This document shows, in pieces, positions 53,922 through 62,025 of a stretch of 64,000 nucleotides of DNA. Where the stretch lies: positions 930,001 to 994,000 of the forward strand of contig NZ_VJYI01000001.1 in the NCBI RefSeq assembly GCF_008065375.1. The letters are read 5' to 3'. The notes under the pieces were generated by a model, which worked only from the letters and a program-made list of their open reading frames with translations, made no database searches and had not been told where the DNA came from. This DNA comes from Nonomuraea sp. SYSU D8015. GTDB lineage: Bacteria > Actinomycetota > Actinomycetes > Streptosporangiales > Streptosporangiaceae. A program made the position numbers and the translations under genes. The stretch's first letter is position 1, and each line of letters opens with the position of its first letter.

Positions 53922-53996
53922 ATCCCATAGCCCCTGACGAGCAGAACAAGTCCGGAGCATGGCACTCGTCAGTGGGGGAGCCTATTGTTGGCGACC

Positions 53997-54968
53997 ATGG
54001 CTCGTACCCGTCTCTACCGTCACGGCGTCCTGGAAGCAGAGGGCTTTCCCGTTGCCGATGTGTCCGATCACGTGTCGGACCCGTCCTGCGCGATCTGGTT
54101 CGACCTGTGCACCCCCAGCGCCGCCGATCTCGCCGTGATCAGCGAGGAGCTCGGTCTGCACGAGCTCGCCGTGGAGGACGTGCTGCACGACAGGCAACGG
54201 CCGAAGCTGGATGTCTACGACAGCCATCTGTTCCTGACCGTCTACGGTGAGCGCCTCGACGCCGACAGCGGCCGGCTCACCTCCACCGAGATCAACATCT
54301 TCGTCACCCGCAACGCGCTGGTCACCGTCCGGGAGAACGACAGCTTCGACATCGGCGAGGTCGTCAGGCGCTGGGACAGCAGCCGGGACCTGGCCAAGCA
54401 CGGTGTCAGCTTCCTGCTCCACGGCCTGCTCGACGTCGTCGTCGACGGCCATTTCCAGGTCATCCAGGCCCTCGACGACCAGATCGAGCAGCTCGAGGAT
54501 CAGCTCTTCGACGAGGAGCTCGGCGGCCGTGAAATGCAGCGCCGCAGCTTCGCCATGCGCAAGAACCTGGTCCAGTTCCGGCGCGCCGTCCTCCCCATGC
54601 GCGAAGTGGTCAACAGCCTCATCCGGCGCGACCTCCACGTCGTCGAGCCCGCCATGGCGCCGTACTATCAGGACGTCTACGACCATGTGCTGCGGGTGAC
54701 GGAGTGGACCGACTCCCTGCGCGATCTCGTGGGCAACATCCGCGAGACCTACCTGACCCAGCAGGGCTTCCGGCTCAACAACATCATGAAGAAGCTCACC
54801 GGCTGGGCGGCGATCATCGCCATCCCGACCATGATCACGGGTTTCTACGGCCAGAACGTCCCGTATCCAGGCGCGGAGCAGCCGATCGGCTTCTGGACCT
54901 CATCCATCGTCATCGTGGTCGCCTCGGTCGGGCTGTTCCTCGCCTTCCGGAAACGCGACTGGCTCTGA
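53997..54968 (+). CDS. CorA-like metal channel with GQN instead of GMN motif
   Basis: This 323-residue protein has the CorA plan: cytoplasmic domain (LHELAVEDVLHDRQRPKLDVYDSHLFLTVYGERL), long stalk helix (YQDVYDHVLRVTEWTDSLRDLVGNIRETYLTQQGFRLNNIMKKLTGWAAIIAIPTMITGFYGQN) and two C-terminal helices ending RKRDWL. The pore motif reads FYGQNVPYPG (near residue 283), so Met is replaced by Gln. It is only distantly similar to its two neighbours. ATG 53997 follows a TATTGT box by eight bases. The altered filter may change ion choice. Confidence 0.92.
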   Translation: MARTRLYRHGVLEAEGFPVADVSDHVSDPSCAIWFDLCTPSAADLAVISEELGLHELAVEDVLHDRQRPKLDVYDSHLFLTVYGERLDADSGRLTSTEINIFVTRNALVTVRENDSFDIGEVVRRWDSSRDLAKHGVSFLLHGLLDVVVDGHFQVIQALDDQIEQLEDQLFDEELGGREMQRRSFAMRKNLVQFRRAVLPMREVVNSLIRRDLHVVEPAMAPYYQDVYDHVLRVTEWTDSLRDLVGNIRETYLTQQGFRLNNIMKKLTGWAAIIAIPTMITGFYGQNVPYPGAEQPIGFWTSSIVIVVASVGLFLAFRKRDWL

Positions 54969-55165
54969 CGTGCGCCCACGGCCACCTCGCCTTCGTCCGG
55001 GGTGCTCAGCGCCCCGACGGCGGCTCCCGGCCGTCACCGCGCGGGGCCTTCTGACCTTGGACAGTGCCAGGTTCTGTTCCGATCGCGGCGGGTAGTGAAC
55101 AACTCTCACAGCGGCAACCGGCGGCGACCTGCCGAGCGCGGCGACATTCCATCCGAAGGTTCCAC

Positions 55166-56332
55166 ATGTCCGACCAGCAGTCCGACAAGCGTCGGCGGCC
55201 ACGGGTCCCGCTCTGGCGGGGGCCGTCGCGGGCCGGTGCGGACGTGGAGGTCCGGAGGGAGCCGCCGGAGCTGTCCATGGACCCGCGGGTCGTCGAAGCC
55301 CCGCCGGTCGAGCAGAGCGTCGTGGACAACGCCGTCTACATCGACGGCCGCCGGGTCGAGTCGCCGCCCACGTTGGCCGACACCTACCGCTGCCTGGAGG
55401 ACCGCCCCGACGCCGTGGCCTGGATCGGCCTGTACCGGCCGGCCGAGCACCAGTTGGTGTCGCTGGCCGAGAAGTTCGCCCTGCACGAGCTCGCGCTGGA
55501 AGACGCCATCGTGGCCCATCAGCGGCCCAAACTGGATCGTTACGGCGACATGCTGTTCGTGGTGCTCCGCGCCGCCCGCTATCTGGACGAGGTGGAGGAG
55601 GTCGACTTCGCCGAGCTGCACGTGTTCGTGGGCCGCAACTTCGTGCTCACCGTCCGGCACGGCGAGACCCCAGACCTGGGGCAGGTACGCAAGCGGATGG
55701 AGGCCGACCCGGACCTGCTCCGCCAAGGCCCCGAGTCGATCCTGTACGCGATCTTGGATGCGGTCGTCGACGGTTATGCCCCCGTGGTGGCGGGGCTCCA
55801 GCACGACATCGACGAGATCGAGACCGAGGTGTTCCGCAGCGAGCCCCAGGTCTCTCGCCGCATCTACGAGCTGTCGCGTGAGGTCATCGAGTTCCAGCGG
55901 GCCACGCGCCCGCTGATCAGGATGATCGAGAACCTGTCCGCCGGATTCCCCGGCCACGGCCTGGAGGAGGAGCTCCAGAGCTATCTGCGTGACGTCGCCG
56001 ACCACGCCACCACCGTCGCCGAACGGGTGGACGGCTTCCGCCAGATGCTGCAGGACATCCTGACGATCAACGCCACCCTGGTCACCCAGGCCCAGAACGA
56101 GGAGATGCGGCGCCTCACCGCGTCCAGCCACGCCCAGAACGAGCAAGTCAAGAAGATCTCCGCGTGGGCGGCCATCCTGTTCGCCCCGACCCTGATCGGC
56201 ACGGCCTACGGGATGAACTTCGAGCACATGCCCGAGCTGAAATGGGCATGGGGCTACCCGTTCGCGCTGTTCCTCATGGCCCTCATCTCGCTCGTGCTGT
56301 ACGTGGTCTTCAAACGCCGCGACTGGCTGTAA
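55166..56332 (+). CDS. corA: CorA-family magnesium/cobalt channel
   Basis: This 388-residue protein has the CorA cytoplasmic domain, stalk (LRDVADHATTVAERVDGFRQMLQDILTINATLVTQAQNEEMRRLTASSHAQNEQVKKISAW) and two membrane helices with YGMNF near residue 348 and RRDWL end. It is a close paralogue of the first CorA in this cluster, sharing most residues from about 90 onward, while the N-terminal Arg-rich leader (MSDQQSDKRRRPRVPLWRGPSR) differs. The start is ATG 55166 with GAAGG upstream. The inverted repeats after it probably end the transcript. Confidence 0.94.
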   Translation: MSDQQSDKRRRPRVPLWRGPSRAGADVEVRREPPELSMDPRVVEAPPVEQSVVDNAVYIDGRRVESPPTLADTYRCLEDRPDAVAWIGLYRPAEHQLVSLAEKFALHELALEDAIVAHQRPKLDRYGDMLFVVLRAARYLDEVEEVDFAELHVFVGRNFVLTVRHGETPDLGQVRKRMEADPDLLRQGPESILYAILDAVVDGYAPVVAGLQHDIDEIETEVFRSEPQVSRRIYELSREVIEFQRATRPLIRMIENLSAGFPGHGLEEELQSYLRDVADHATTVAERVDGFRQMLQDILTINATLVTQAQNEEMRRLTASSHAQNEQVKKISAWAAILFAPTLIGTAYGMNFEHMPELKWAWGYPFALFLMALISLVLYVVFKRRDWL

Positions 56333-56362
56333 GCACCATGGGGTCGCTCTCACCACGGCGTC

Positions 56363-56417
56363 CGCCGGCCCGAACGCCCGGCCGGCGTGGGAGTTCGGCC
56401 TCGAGGACTCGAGGCCG
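56363..56417. terminator. Two inverted repeats between convergent CorA and AraC genes
   Basis: CGCCGGCC (56363-56370) pairs with GGCCGGCG (56380-56387), and CGGCCTCGAG (56396-56405) with CTCGAGGCCG (56408-56417). Lying between two convergent genes, they are good bidirectional terminator candidates, though without T-runs. Confidence 0.7.
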
Positions 56418-56435
56418 CGCGGCGGCGGTCGGGCG

Positions 56436-57392
56436 TCACGCGGAGGGCGAGGCGGGCTGCTCGATCGCCTCCCGCCGGAACTCGCGGGGCGAGATCCCGT
56501 ACTCCGAGCGGAACAGCTTGCTGAAGTGGCTGGGATCCTTGATCCCCCAGCGTCCGGCGATGGCCTGGACGGGCAGGTGGGCCAGCGAGGGATCGCCGAG
56601 GTCCCGGCGGATGCGGTCGAGCCGCCGGCGGCGGACGTGGTCGCCGACGGTGTGGCCCTGATGCTCGAACAGCTTGTGGAGGTAGCGCAGGGAGACGTTG
56701 TGGGCGGCGGCGATCGCGCCGGGAGGCAGGTCGTCGCCGAGGTGGCGGTCGATGTGGTCCAGTACCCGCTCCAGCAGCGAGACGCCGTCGCCGGGCGGAC
56801 CTGTCCGGGACGACTCGCGCAGGACCGACCCGAGCAGGCCGGTGACGTGGTGGCCCAGCTCGCGCCCGGTCAGCGGGCCCAGCTGCGGCGCCTGATCGGC
56901 CATCTCCATCAGCATGGCCGCCAGGATGCGTGAGGTGGGCAGCCGGAGGATGTCGCGGTTGGCGGTGACGCCGCGGGCCGCATCCAGGAGATGATCCGTC
57001 GTGCCCGGCGCGATCCTGATCAGGAAATAGCGATAGGGGCCGTCGAACCGCAGGCGGAACGGCCGCGCACCGGAGTAGAGCATGAACTCGCCGGGCGACA
57101 TCGAGGCGAGGCGGCCGTCCTGCTCCAGCCGGCCGTGTCCGTAGCGGAGCAGGCCCAGCAGGTGATCTCCCTCCGGGCCGGTCGCCGACGGCAGAGAGCT
57201 CACCCGGACCCCGTCATCGCCGGCGATCTCGCAGGCGCCCAGCATGCCGAAGCGGTACGGCCTCATCTCCGCCTCGTACGGGCGCCCCTCGTCGCGCACG
57301 AGGACGGCGTCCGGCGCACGCGCACCCTGGCGTGCGGCGGGGTCGAGATAGCCGTAGACGAGGGTGCCGTCCTGTCTCCGCTCGATGGGCAT
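56436..57392 (-). CDS. AraC-family transcriptional regulator
   Basis: This 318-residue protein has an AraC-type sensor region (residues 30-200, including LASMSPGEFMLYSGARPFRLRFDGPYRYFLIRI) and a C-terminal double helix-turn-helix (VLDHIDRHLGDDLPPGAIAAAHNVSLRYLHKLFEHQGHTVGDHVRRRRLDRIRRDLGDPSLAHLPVQAIAGRWGIKDPSHFSKLFRSEYGISPREFR). The start is ATG 57392 behind GGAGGAG. It is divergent from the amide importer-amidase operon with a 150-bp gap, so it is likely its activator, as AraC proteins are for nitrile and amide genes in other actinomycetes. Confidence 0.94.
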   Translation of the reverse strand: MPIERRQDGTLVYGYLDPAARQGARAPDAVLVRDEGRPYEAEMRPYRFGMLGACEIAGDDGVRVSSLPSATGPEGDHLLGLLRYGHGRLEQDGRLASMSPGEFMLYSGARPFRLRFDGPYRYFLIRIAPGTTDHLLDAARGVTANRDILRLPTSRILAAMLMEMADQAPQLGPLTGRELGHHVTGLLGSVLRESSRTGPPGDGVSLLERVLDHIDRHLGDDLPPGAIAAAHNVSLRYLHKLFEHQGHTVGDHVRRRRLDRIRRDLGDPSLAHLPVQAIAGRWGIKDPSHFSKLFRSEYGISPREFRREAIEQPASPSA

Positions 57393-57544
57393 GGCCGCTC
57401 CTCCACCAGCAGTCGCGCGTGCTTCAGTGTCGGCCCAAGCACTGGAAGACCACAAGTGTGCGCTCTCGTACCAGTCCGTCCATCGCATCGCGGCCATCAT
57501 CTGAGCATTCCTACCGGTCAACGCGGTGAAAGGCGGACCAGGGC

Positions 57545-58420
57545 GTGGACGTTCTGCTCGCCATCTTGAGCCAGTTCGGGCTGTACGGCCTGCTCACCCT
57601 CGGCGTCGCGATCATCTTCGCCGCGCTGCGGGTGGTCAACCTCGCCCAGGGCGATCTGGCGATGACCGGGGCGTACGTGGCCGTCACCGCCACCACCGTG
57701 GCGTTCGGCTGGCGGGTGCTGCTGGCCCTCGCGCTGTGCGTCCTGCCGCTGCTGGCGATCGAGCGGGTCCTGCTGCGGCGCCCGCTCGCGGACGGCCTGG
57801 CCACGATGCTGGTCACCTGGGGTGTGGGAATGGCGCTGCGGCAGGGCGCCGAGCTGCTGTTCACCTCCACGTCCCGGACCGTCGCGGCCCCCGCGGGGGG
57901 CACGGTCGAGCTGCTGGGCACCCCCTATCCGGCGTACCGCCTGGTGTCCGGGCTGGTGGCCGTGGCAGTGATCGCAGGCGTCCTGCTGGTCGCCTACCGG
58001 ACGGGCTGGGGGCTCACGATGCGCGCCGTCGCGGACAACCCGACGATGGCGGCGCTGCTCGGCACGGATCCGCGCCGGATGCGGAGCGCGGCCTTCGTCA
58101 TCGGCGGGATGCTGGCGGTCCTCGCGGGCGCCCTGTACAGCCCGCTCCTGGCGGTGAACCCCACGATGGGCTTCGGCCTGCTCGTCCCCATGTTCTTCGC
58201 CCTGCTGTTCAGCCGCCCGGGCGCCCTCGGGACCGCGGTCACGGCGGCGCTCCTGGTGGCCGCCCTGGCCGTGCTGCTGCGCACCTGGCTCACCGACACG
58301 CTCGCCGACGCGCTGTTCTACATCGTCATCATCGGGACCGCGGCGCTCCGGTCGCGTTCCCACGTACGGAGGTTGCTCTCATGGTCCCGTCGCATCCTTT
58401 CTCCCGCACGGTCGTCCTGA
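57545..58420 (+). CDS. Branched-chain/urea-amide-type ABC importer permease (LivH/UrtB-like)
   Basis: This 291-residue protein has about eight spans and the LivH hallmarks (GLYGLLTLGVAIIFAALRVVNLAQGDLAMTGAYVA; GWGLTMRAVADNPTMAALLGTDPRRMRSAAFVIGGMLAVLAGALYSP). The start is GTG 57545. Its 3' end overlaps the binding-protein gene by 40 bp. The HAAT-family importer it belongs to takes up branched amino acids, urea or short amides; the amidase at the operon end favours an amide. Confidence 0.92.
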   Translation: MDVLLAILSQFGLYGLLTLGVAIIFAALRVVNLAQGDLAMTGAYVAVTATTVAFGWRVLLALALCVLPLLAIERVLLRRPLADGLATMLVTWGVGMALRQGAELLFTSTSRTVAAPAGGTVELLGTPYPAYRLVSGLVAVAVIAGVLLVAYRTGWGLTMRAVADNPTMAALLGTDPRRMRSAAFVIGGMLAVLAGALYSPLLAVNPTMGFGLLVPMFFALLFSRPGALGTAVTAALLVAALAVLLRTWLTDTLADALFYIVIIGTAALRSRSHVRRLLSWSRRILSPARSS

Positions 58421-59589
58421 CCAGTGTCGCGGCGGCCCTGCTGGCCACGACGGCGTGCAGCGGCTCAGCGGTCTCCAGCGCCGCGGGCGACGCCGGGGCG
58501 CCGCTGAAGATAGGCGTGGTGGTGCCGCTCACCGGCCCGGTGAGCGAGACGGGGAAGGCGCTCCAGCGCGGCTTCGAGCTGGGCGTGCAGAAGGTCAACG
58601 ACAGCGGGGGAGTGGGGGGCGAGAAGGTCGAGTACGTCGTCGTCGACGACGCCGGCGACCCCGCGACCTCCACCCAGCTCGCCCGCAGGCTCATCCAGCA
58701 GGACCGCGTGTCGATGCTGTTCGGCACCATCACCGGCGACACCGCCGAGGCCGTGAGCAGGGTGGCCGAGGACGCCAAGGTGCCGTTCGGCACGGCCATC
58801 CTGGGCGACACCGAGGGATGCTTCCCCTACTCGTGGGGCTTCGGCGAATCCACCCGCCAGATCCTCGAGCCCAGCGTCCCGGAGCTGATCCGCACGTACG
58901 GCAAGCGCGTGGCCATCGCCGGGTCGGACTACAACTACCCGCACTTCTACGCCGGCATCGCCAAGGAGATCGTCAAGTCGGCCGGCGGCACGATCGTCGC
59001 CGAGGAGTACAGCCCCCTCGGCCAGACCGACTGGCAGCCGGTCGTCACCCGGCTGAAGGAGGCCGAACCCGATGTGCTGCTGTCCATGGTGGTCGGCGCG
59101 GACGCGGTGGCCTTCAGCCGGCAGGCCCAGCAGTTCGGGCTGATCACCCCGAAGCTCGGCTACGACGGCGCGCCCTTGGACTCCGACTACTATCCGGCGC
59201 TCTCCGATCTGGTGAACGGGCGCACCCACGTCGTGCGCTGGACCGATCAGCTCGACGACGCCGAGAGCAAGAAGTTCGTGGCCGACTACCGGGCGAAGTA
59301 CAAGTGGACGCAGCCCCTGCCCGAGGTCGCCGGGAACGCCTACTTCGGCATCCAGTTCTTCCTCGCCGCCGCCGGCAAGGCCGGCCGCAACGACGGGCAG
59401 GCGATCAACACCGAGATCGGGCGGTTGCGGTTCGACTCCCCGCTGGGGAAGGGCACCCACTTCGAGCCGGCCAACCACCTGCTGCAGGCGGACATGCTGG
59501 AGACCACCATCGGCCCCGGCGGGGCCTACAAGGTGACGCGCAACCTCGGCCCGGTCGCCGACAAGGTCGCCAAGCAGGGGTGCGCGTGA
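58381..59589 (+). CDS. Urea/short-chain-amide-type ABC importer binding lipoprotein
   Basis: This 402-residue type I periplasmic binding protein has a lipoprotein signal (VVLTSVAAALLATTAC, Cys26), then PLKIGVVVPLTGPVSETGKALQRGFELGVQKVNDSGGVGG and FGTITGDTAEAVSRVAEDAKVPFG. The sequence style (NYPHFYAGIAKEIVKSAGGTIVAEEYSPLGQTDWQPVVTRLKEAEPDVLLSMVVGADAVAFSRQ) matches the UrtA/FmdD/AmiC group of urea and amide binders rather than leucine binders. It overlaps the permease genes on both sides, confirming one operon. Confidence 0.93.
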   Translation: MVPSHPFSRTVVLTSVAAALLATTACSGSAVSSAAGDAGAPLKIGVVVPLTGPVSETGKALQRGFELGVQKVNDSGGVGGEKVEYVVVDDAGDPATSTQLARRLIQQDRVSMLFGTITGDTAEAVSRVAEDAKVPFGTAILGDTEGCFPYSWGFGESTRQILEPSVPELIRTYGKRVAIAGSDYNYPHFYAGIAKEIVKSAGGTIVAEEYSPLGQTDWQPVVTRLKEAEPDVLLSMVVGADAVAFSRQAQQFGLITPKLGYDGAPLDSDYYPALSDLVNGRTHVVRWTDQLDDAESKKFVADYRAKYKWTQPLPEVAGNAYFGIQFFLAAAGKAGRNDGQAINTEIGRLRFDSPLGKGTHFEPANHLLQADMLETTIGPGGAYKVTRNLGPVADKVAKQGCA

Positions 59590-61322
59590 GCAGGCGGGCC
59601 GCGGCCGCCACCGCGCTGCTGCTGCTCGCCCTGGCCGCGGCCCCCTTCGGGCTCAGCGCCTTCGCCGTCGCCACCCTGACGCTCGGCCTGTGCTACGCCC
59701 TGTTCACCTATGGCCTGGACCTGGCCTGGGGACGGGCCGGACTGCTCAGCGTCGGCCACGCGGCGTTCTTCGGCTGCGGCGCCTACGCGGTGGCGCTCAG
59801 CGAAGAACACGACGTTCCCCTGGCGCTCGCGCTGGTCGTGGCCCTGGCGGCGGCGACGGGGCTCGCGCTGATCGTGGTCCGCATCGGCCTGGCGTCCGGC
59901 ATCCCCGACGCGCCGCTCATCCTGCTGACGCTCGGGGTCAGCCTGCTCCTGCAGAAGGCGGCGACCACCCTCACGCCCCTCACCAACGGGACCAACGGCC
60001 TGACGGTGTCCACCTCCGACGTGGTCACGACCTACTACCGCACGCTGGCCGCCGTCGTCGTGGTGGTGGGTCTGTGCACCTGGCTGATCGTCCGCAGCCG
60101 GTTCGGCGCGCGGCTGACGGCGGCGGCCCGCAACCCGGAGCGAGCCGCGCAGTCCGGCATCGACACCGTCCGCGTCCGATCCGCCGCCTTCGCGGCCAGC
60201 GGGGCCGTCTCGGCGGTCGCCGGAGCCCTGTACGCGCCCGTCGCCGGCCTGGTCTCGCCGTCCGTCTTCGGCCTGGGACTGTCGACCAGCGTCCTGGTCT
60301 GGCTCGCCCTGGGCGGACGGGAGTCCACGCTGGGCGCCCTGCTCGGCGCGGTCGCGCTCACGACCGGCCAGCAGCTCCTGGGCACCGCCTGGCAGGGCTG
60401 GTACGTCCTCGGACTCGCCGCACTGTTCGTCCTGCTCGTCCAGGTCGTACCGGGTGGGCTGGCCGGGCTCGTCCGCACCTGGCTGTCGGGCGGCGCACCC
60501 AAGGTCACGCTGCCCCCGTCCGCCTCCCGGGGCGGCGGTTCCGGGGCACCACCCGCCTTCCAAGGGGCCGAGGCTCCGCCCGTCTCCCGGGGCGGACGGC
60601 CCGCGACGCCGCCCGAGGCCGGCCGCGACGCCGCGCTCAGCCTGCGGGGGATCGCCAAGTCCTTCGGCCCCGTCCGCGTCCTCGACGGCGTGGACCTCGA
60701 CCTCCGGCCGGGCCGGTGCGTCTGCCTGATCGGGCCCAACGGCGCGGGCAAGAGCACGCTGCTGGCCATCGTCGCCGGCCAGCTCGCGCCCGACGCCGGC
60801 ACGCTGCGCATCTTCGGCCGGGACGCCTCGGGCGTGCCGGTGCACCGCCGGGTGCGCATGGGCGTCGGCCGCATGTTCCAGATCCCCAGCGTCGTCACCG
60901 AGCTGTCACCCGCCGACAACATCCGGCTGGCACGCATGGAGGCGCCGGCCAGGGCCGAGCTCCCTGAGGAGTACCGGGACCTGGTCACCGACGACGCGGC
61001 GGCGGCGGGCGCCCTGCCGCTGGCCGACCGGCGGCGCCTGGAACTGGCCATGGTGCTCGCCGGAGCCCCGCGACTGGTCCTGCTGGACGAGCCGGCGGCC
61101 GGCATGGGACGGCAGGACGCCCTGCGGCTGGCCCGTGAGCTCAGACAGATCACCGTACGGACCGGCTGCGCCATGCTCGTCGTCGAGCACGACATGGAGA
61201 TCGTCAGAGAGCTCGCCGACGACGTCGTGGTGCTGCACGGCGGCCGGATCATCGCCCACGGCGCCATGGACGAGATCGTGGCCGACACGGCCGTGCGCGA
61301 GGCATACCTGGGGGTGGGCTGA
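59586..61322 (+). CDS. ABC importer permease-ATPase fusion (LivM-LivG type)
   Basis: This 578-residue protein joins two subunits usually made apart. Residues 1-300 are a LivM-like permease (about eight spans; LLSVGHAAFFGCGAYAVAL; RFGARLTAAARNPERAAQSGIDT). A Pro/Gly-rich linker with repeated PPxSRGG (near 305-350) leads to a LivG-like ATPase with Walker A GPNGAGKST, Q-loop FQIP and Walker B LVLLDEPAAG. The ABC signature is odd: LPLADRRRLELAMVL where LSxGQ is expected. The GTG start overlaps the binding-protein stop. It would pair with the second ATPase encoded next. Confidence 0.92.
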   Translation: MSRRAAAATALLLLALAAAPFGLSAFAVATLTLGLCYALFTYGLDLAWGRAGLLSVGHAAFFGCGAYAVALSEEHDVPLALALVVALAAATGLALIVVRIGLASGIPDAPLILLTLGVSLLLQKAATTLTPLTNGTNGLTVSTSDVVTTYYRTLAAVVVVVGLCTWLIVRSRFGARLTAAARNPERAAQSGIDTVRVRSAAFAASGAVSAVAGALYAPVAGLVSPSVFGLGLSTSVLVWLALGGRESTLGALLGAVALTTGQQLLGTAWQGWYVLGLAALFVLLVQVVPGGLAGLVRTWLSGGAPKVTLPPSASRGGGSGAPPAFQGAEAPPVSRGGRPATPPEAGRDAALSLRGIAKSFGPVRVLDGVDLDLRPGRCVCLIGPNGAGKSTLLAIVAGQLAPDAGTLRIFGRDASGVPVHRRVRMGVGRMFQIPSVVTELSPADNIRLARMEAPARAELPEEYRDLVTDDAAAAGALPLADRRRLELAMVLAGAPRLVLLDEPAAGMGRQDALRLARELRQITVRTGCAMLVVEHDMEIVRELADDVVVLHGGRIIAHGAMDEIVADTAVREAYLGVG

Positions 61323-62006
61323 TGCTCGTGCTGACCTCTGTATCCGGCGGATACGGTCAGGCCAACGTCGTGCGCGACGTGACCGCGGCCGTCGCGGCGG
61401 GCGAGCTGGTCGCGCTGCTGGGACGCAACGGGACCGGCAAGACGACCCTGCTGCGCACCGTGTTCGGCCTGGCCGACCGGCAGGGCGGAGAGGTCGTCTT
61501 CGACGGCCGGGCCGTGCCGCCGGGCCGTCCCGACCTGCTCGCCCGGTGGGGGGCCTCCCTCATGCCCGAGGACCGCGGCGTGTTCCCGTCGCTGACCGTC
61601 GCCGAGAACCTCCGGCTGGCCACGCGCAGGGGGTTTCGTCCCCGCCGTCGACCCTCGCGAGCTGTTCCCGCTGCTGACCGAGCGGGCCGGCCAACCGGCC
61701 GGCACCCTCTCCGGCGGGCAGAAACAGCAGCTCGGCGTGGCGCGGGCGATCCTCGCCGGCCGGCGCATGGTCGTGGTGGACGAGCTGACCCAGGGCCTGC
61801 AGCCCTCGCTCGTGGCCGAGGTGCTGGCCGGGCTGACCGCCGTCGCCGCGGCCGGCGTGGCGGTGATCGTCGTCGACCAGCACGCCGGGCTGATGCTCGA
61901 CCGGTGCCATCGCGCCCTCGTCATGGAGGCGGGCCGCCTCGTGCTCGACACGCCGGTCGGCCCCGAAACCCGTCAGCGGCTCGACGAGCTGCTCATGGTC
62001 CGCTGA
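61322..62006 (+). pseudogene. LivF/UrtE-type ABC ATPase with a one-base frameshift
   Basis: The first frame gives a good LivF start with Walker A (LLGRNGTGKTTLLRTVFGL) and MPEDRGVFPSLTVAENLRLATRRG. At the run of five G (61629-61633) the reading must shift by one base to continue as FVPAVDPRELFPLLTERAGQPAGTLSGGQKQQLGVARAILAGRRMVVVDELTQGLQPSLVAEVL, which holds the signature and Walker B, to the stop at 62006. One extra G explains it. Either a sequencing error or a fresh mutation that would disable the importer. The ATG overlaps the fusion gene stop. Confidence 0.85.
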
Positions 62007-62025
62007 TTTCCCTTTTGGAGCTGAT

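Noticed and set aside
53726..53996. Magnesium riboswitch (M-box) upstream of the CorA genes
   Set aside because: I could not find the conserved M-box helices or loop sequences; only short leader frames are visible.
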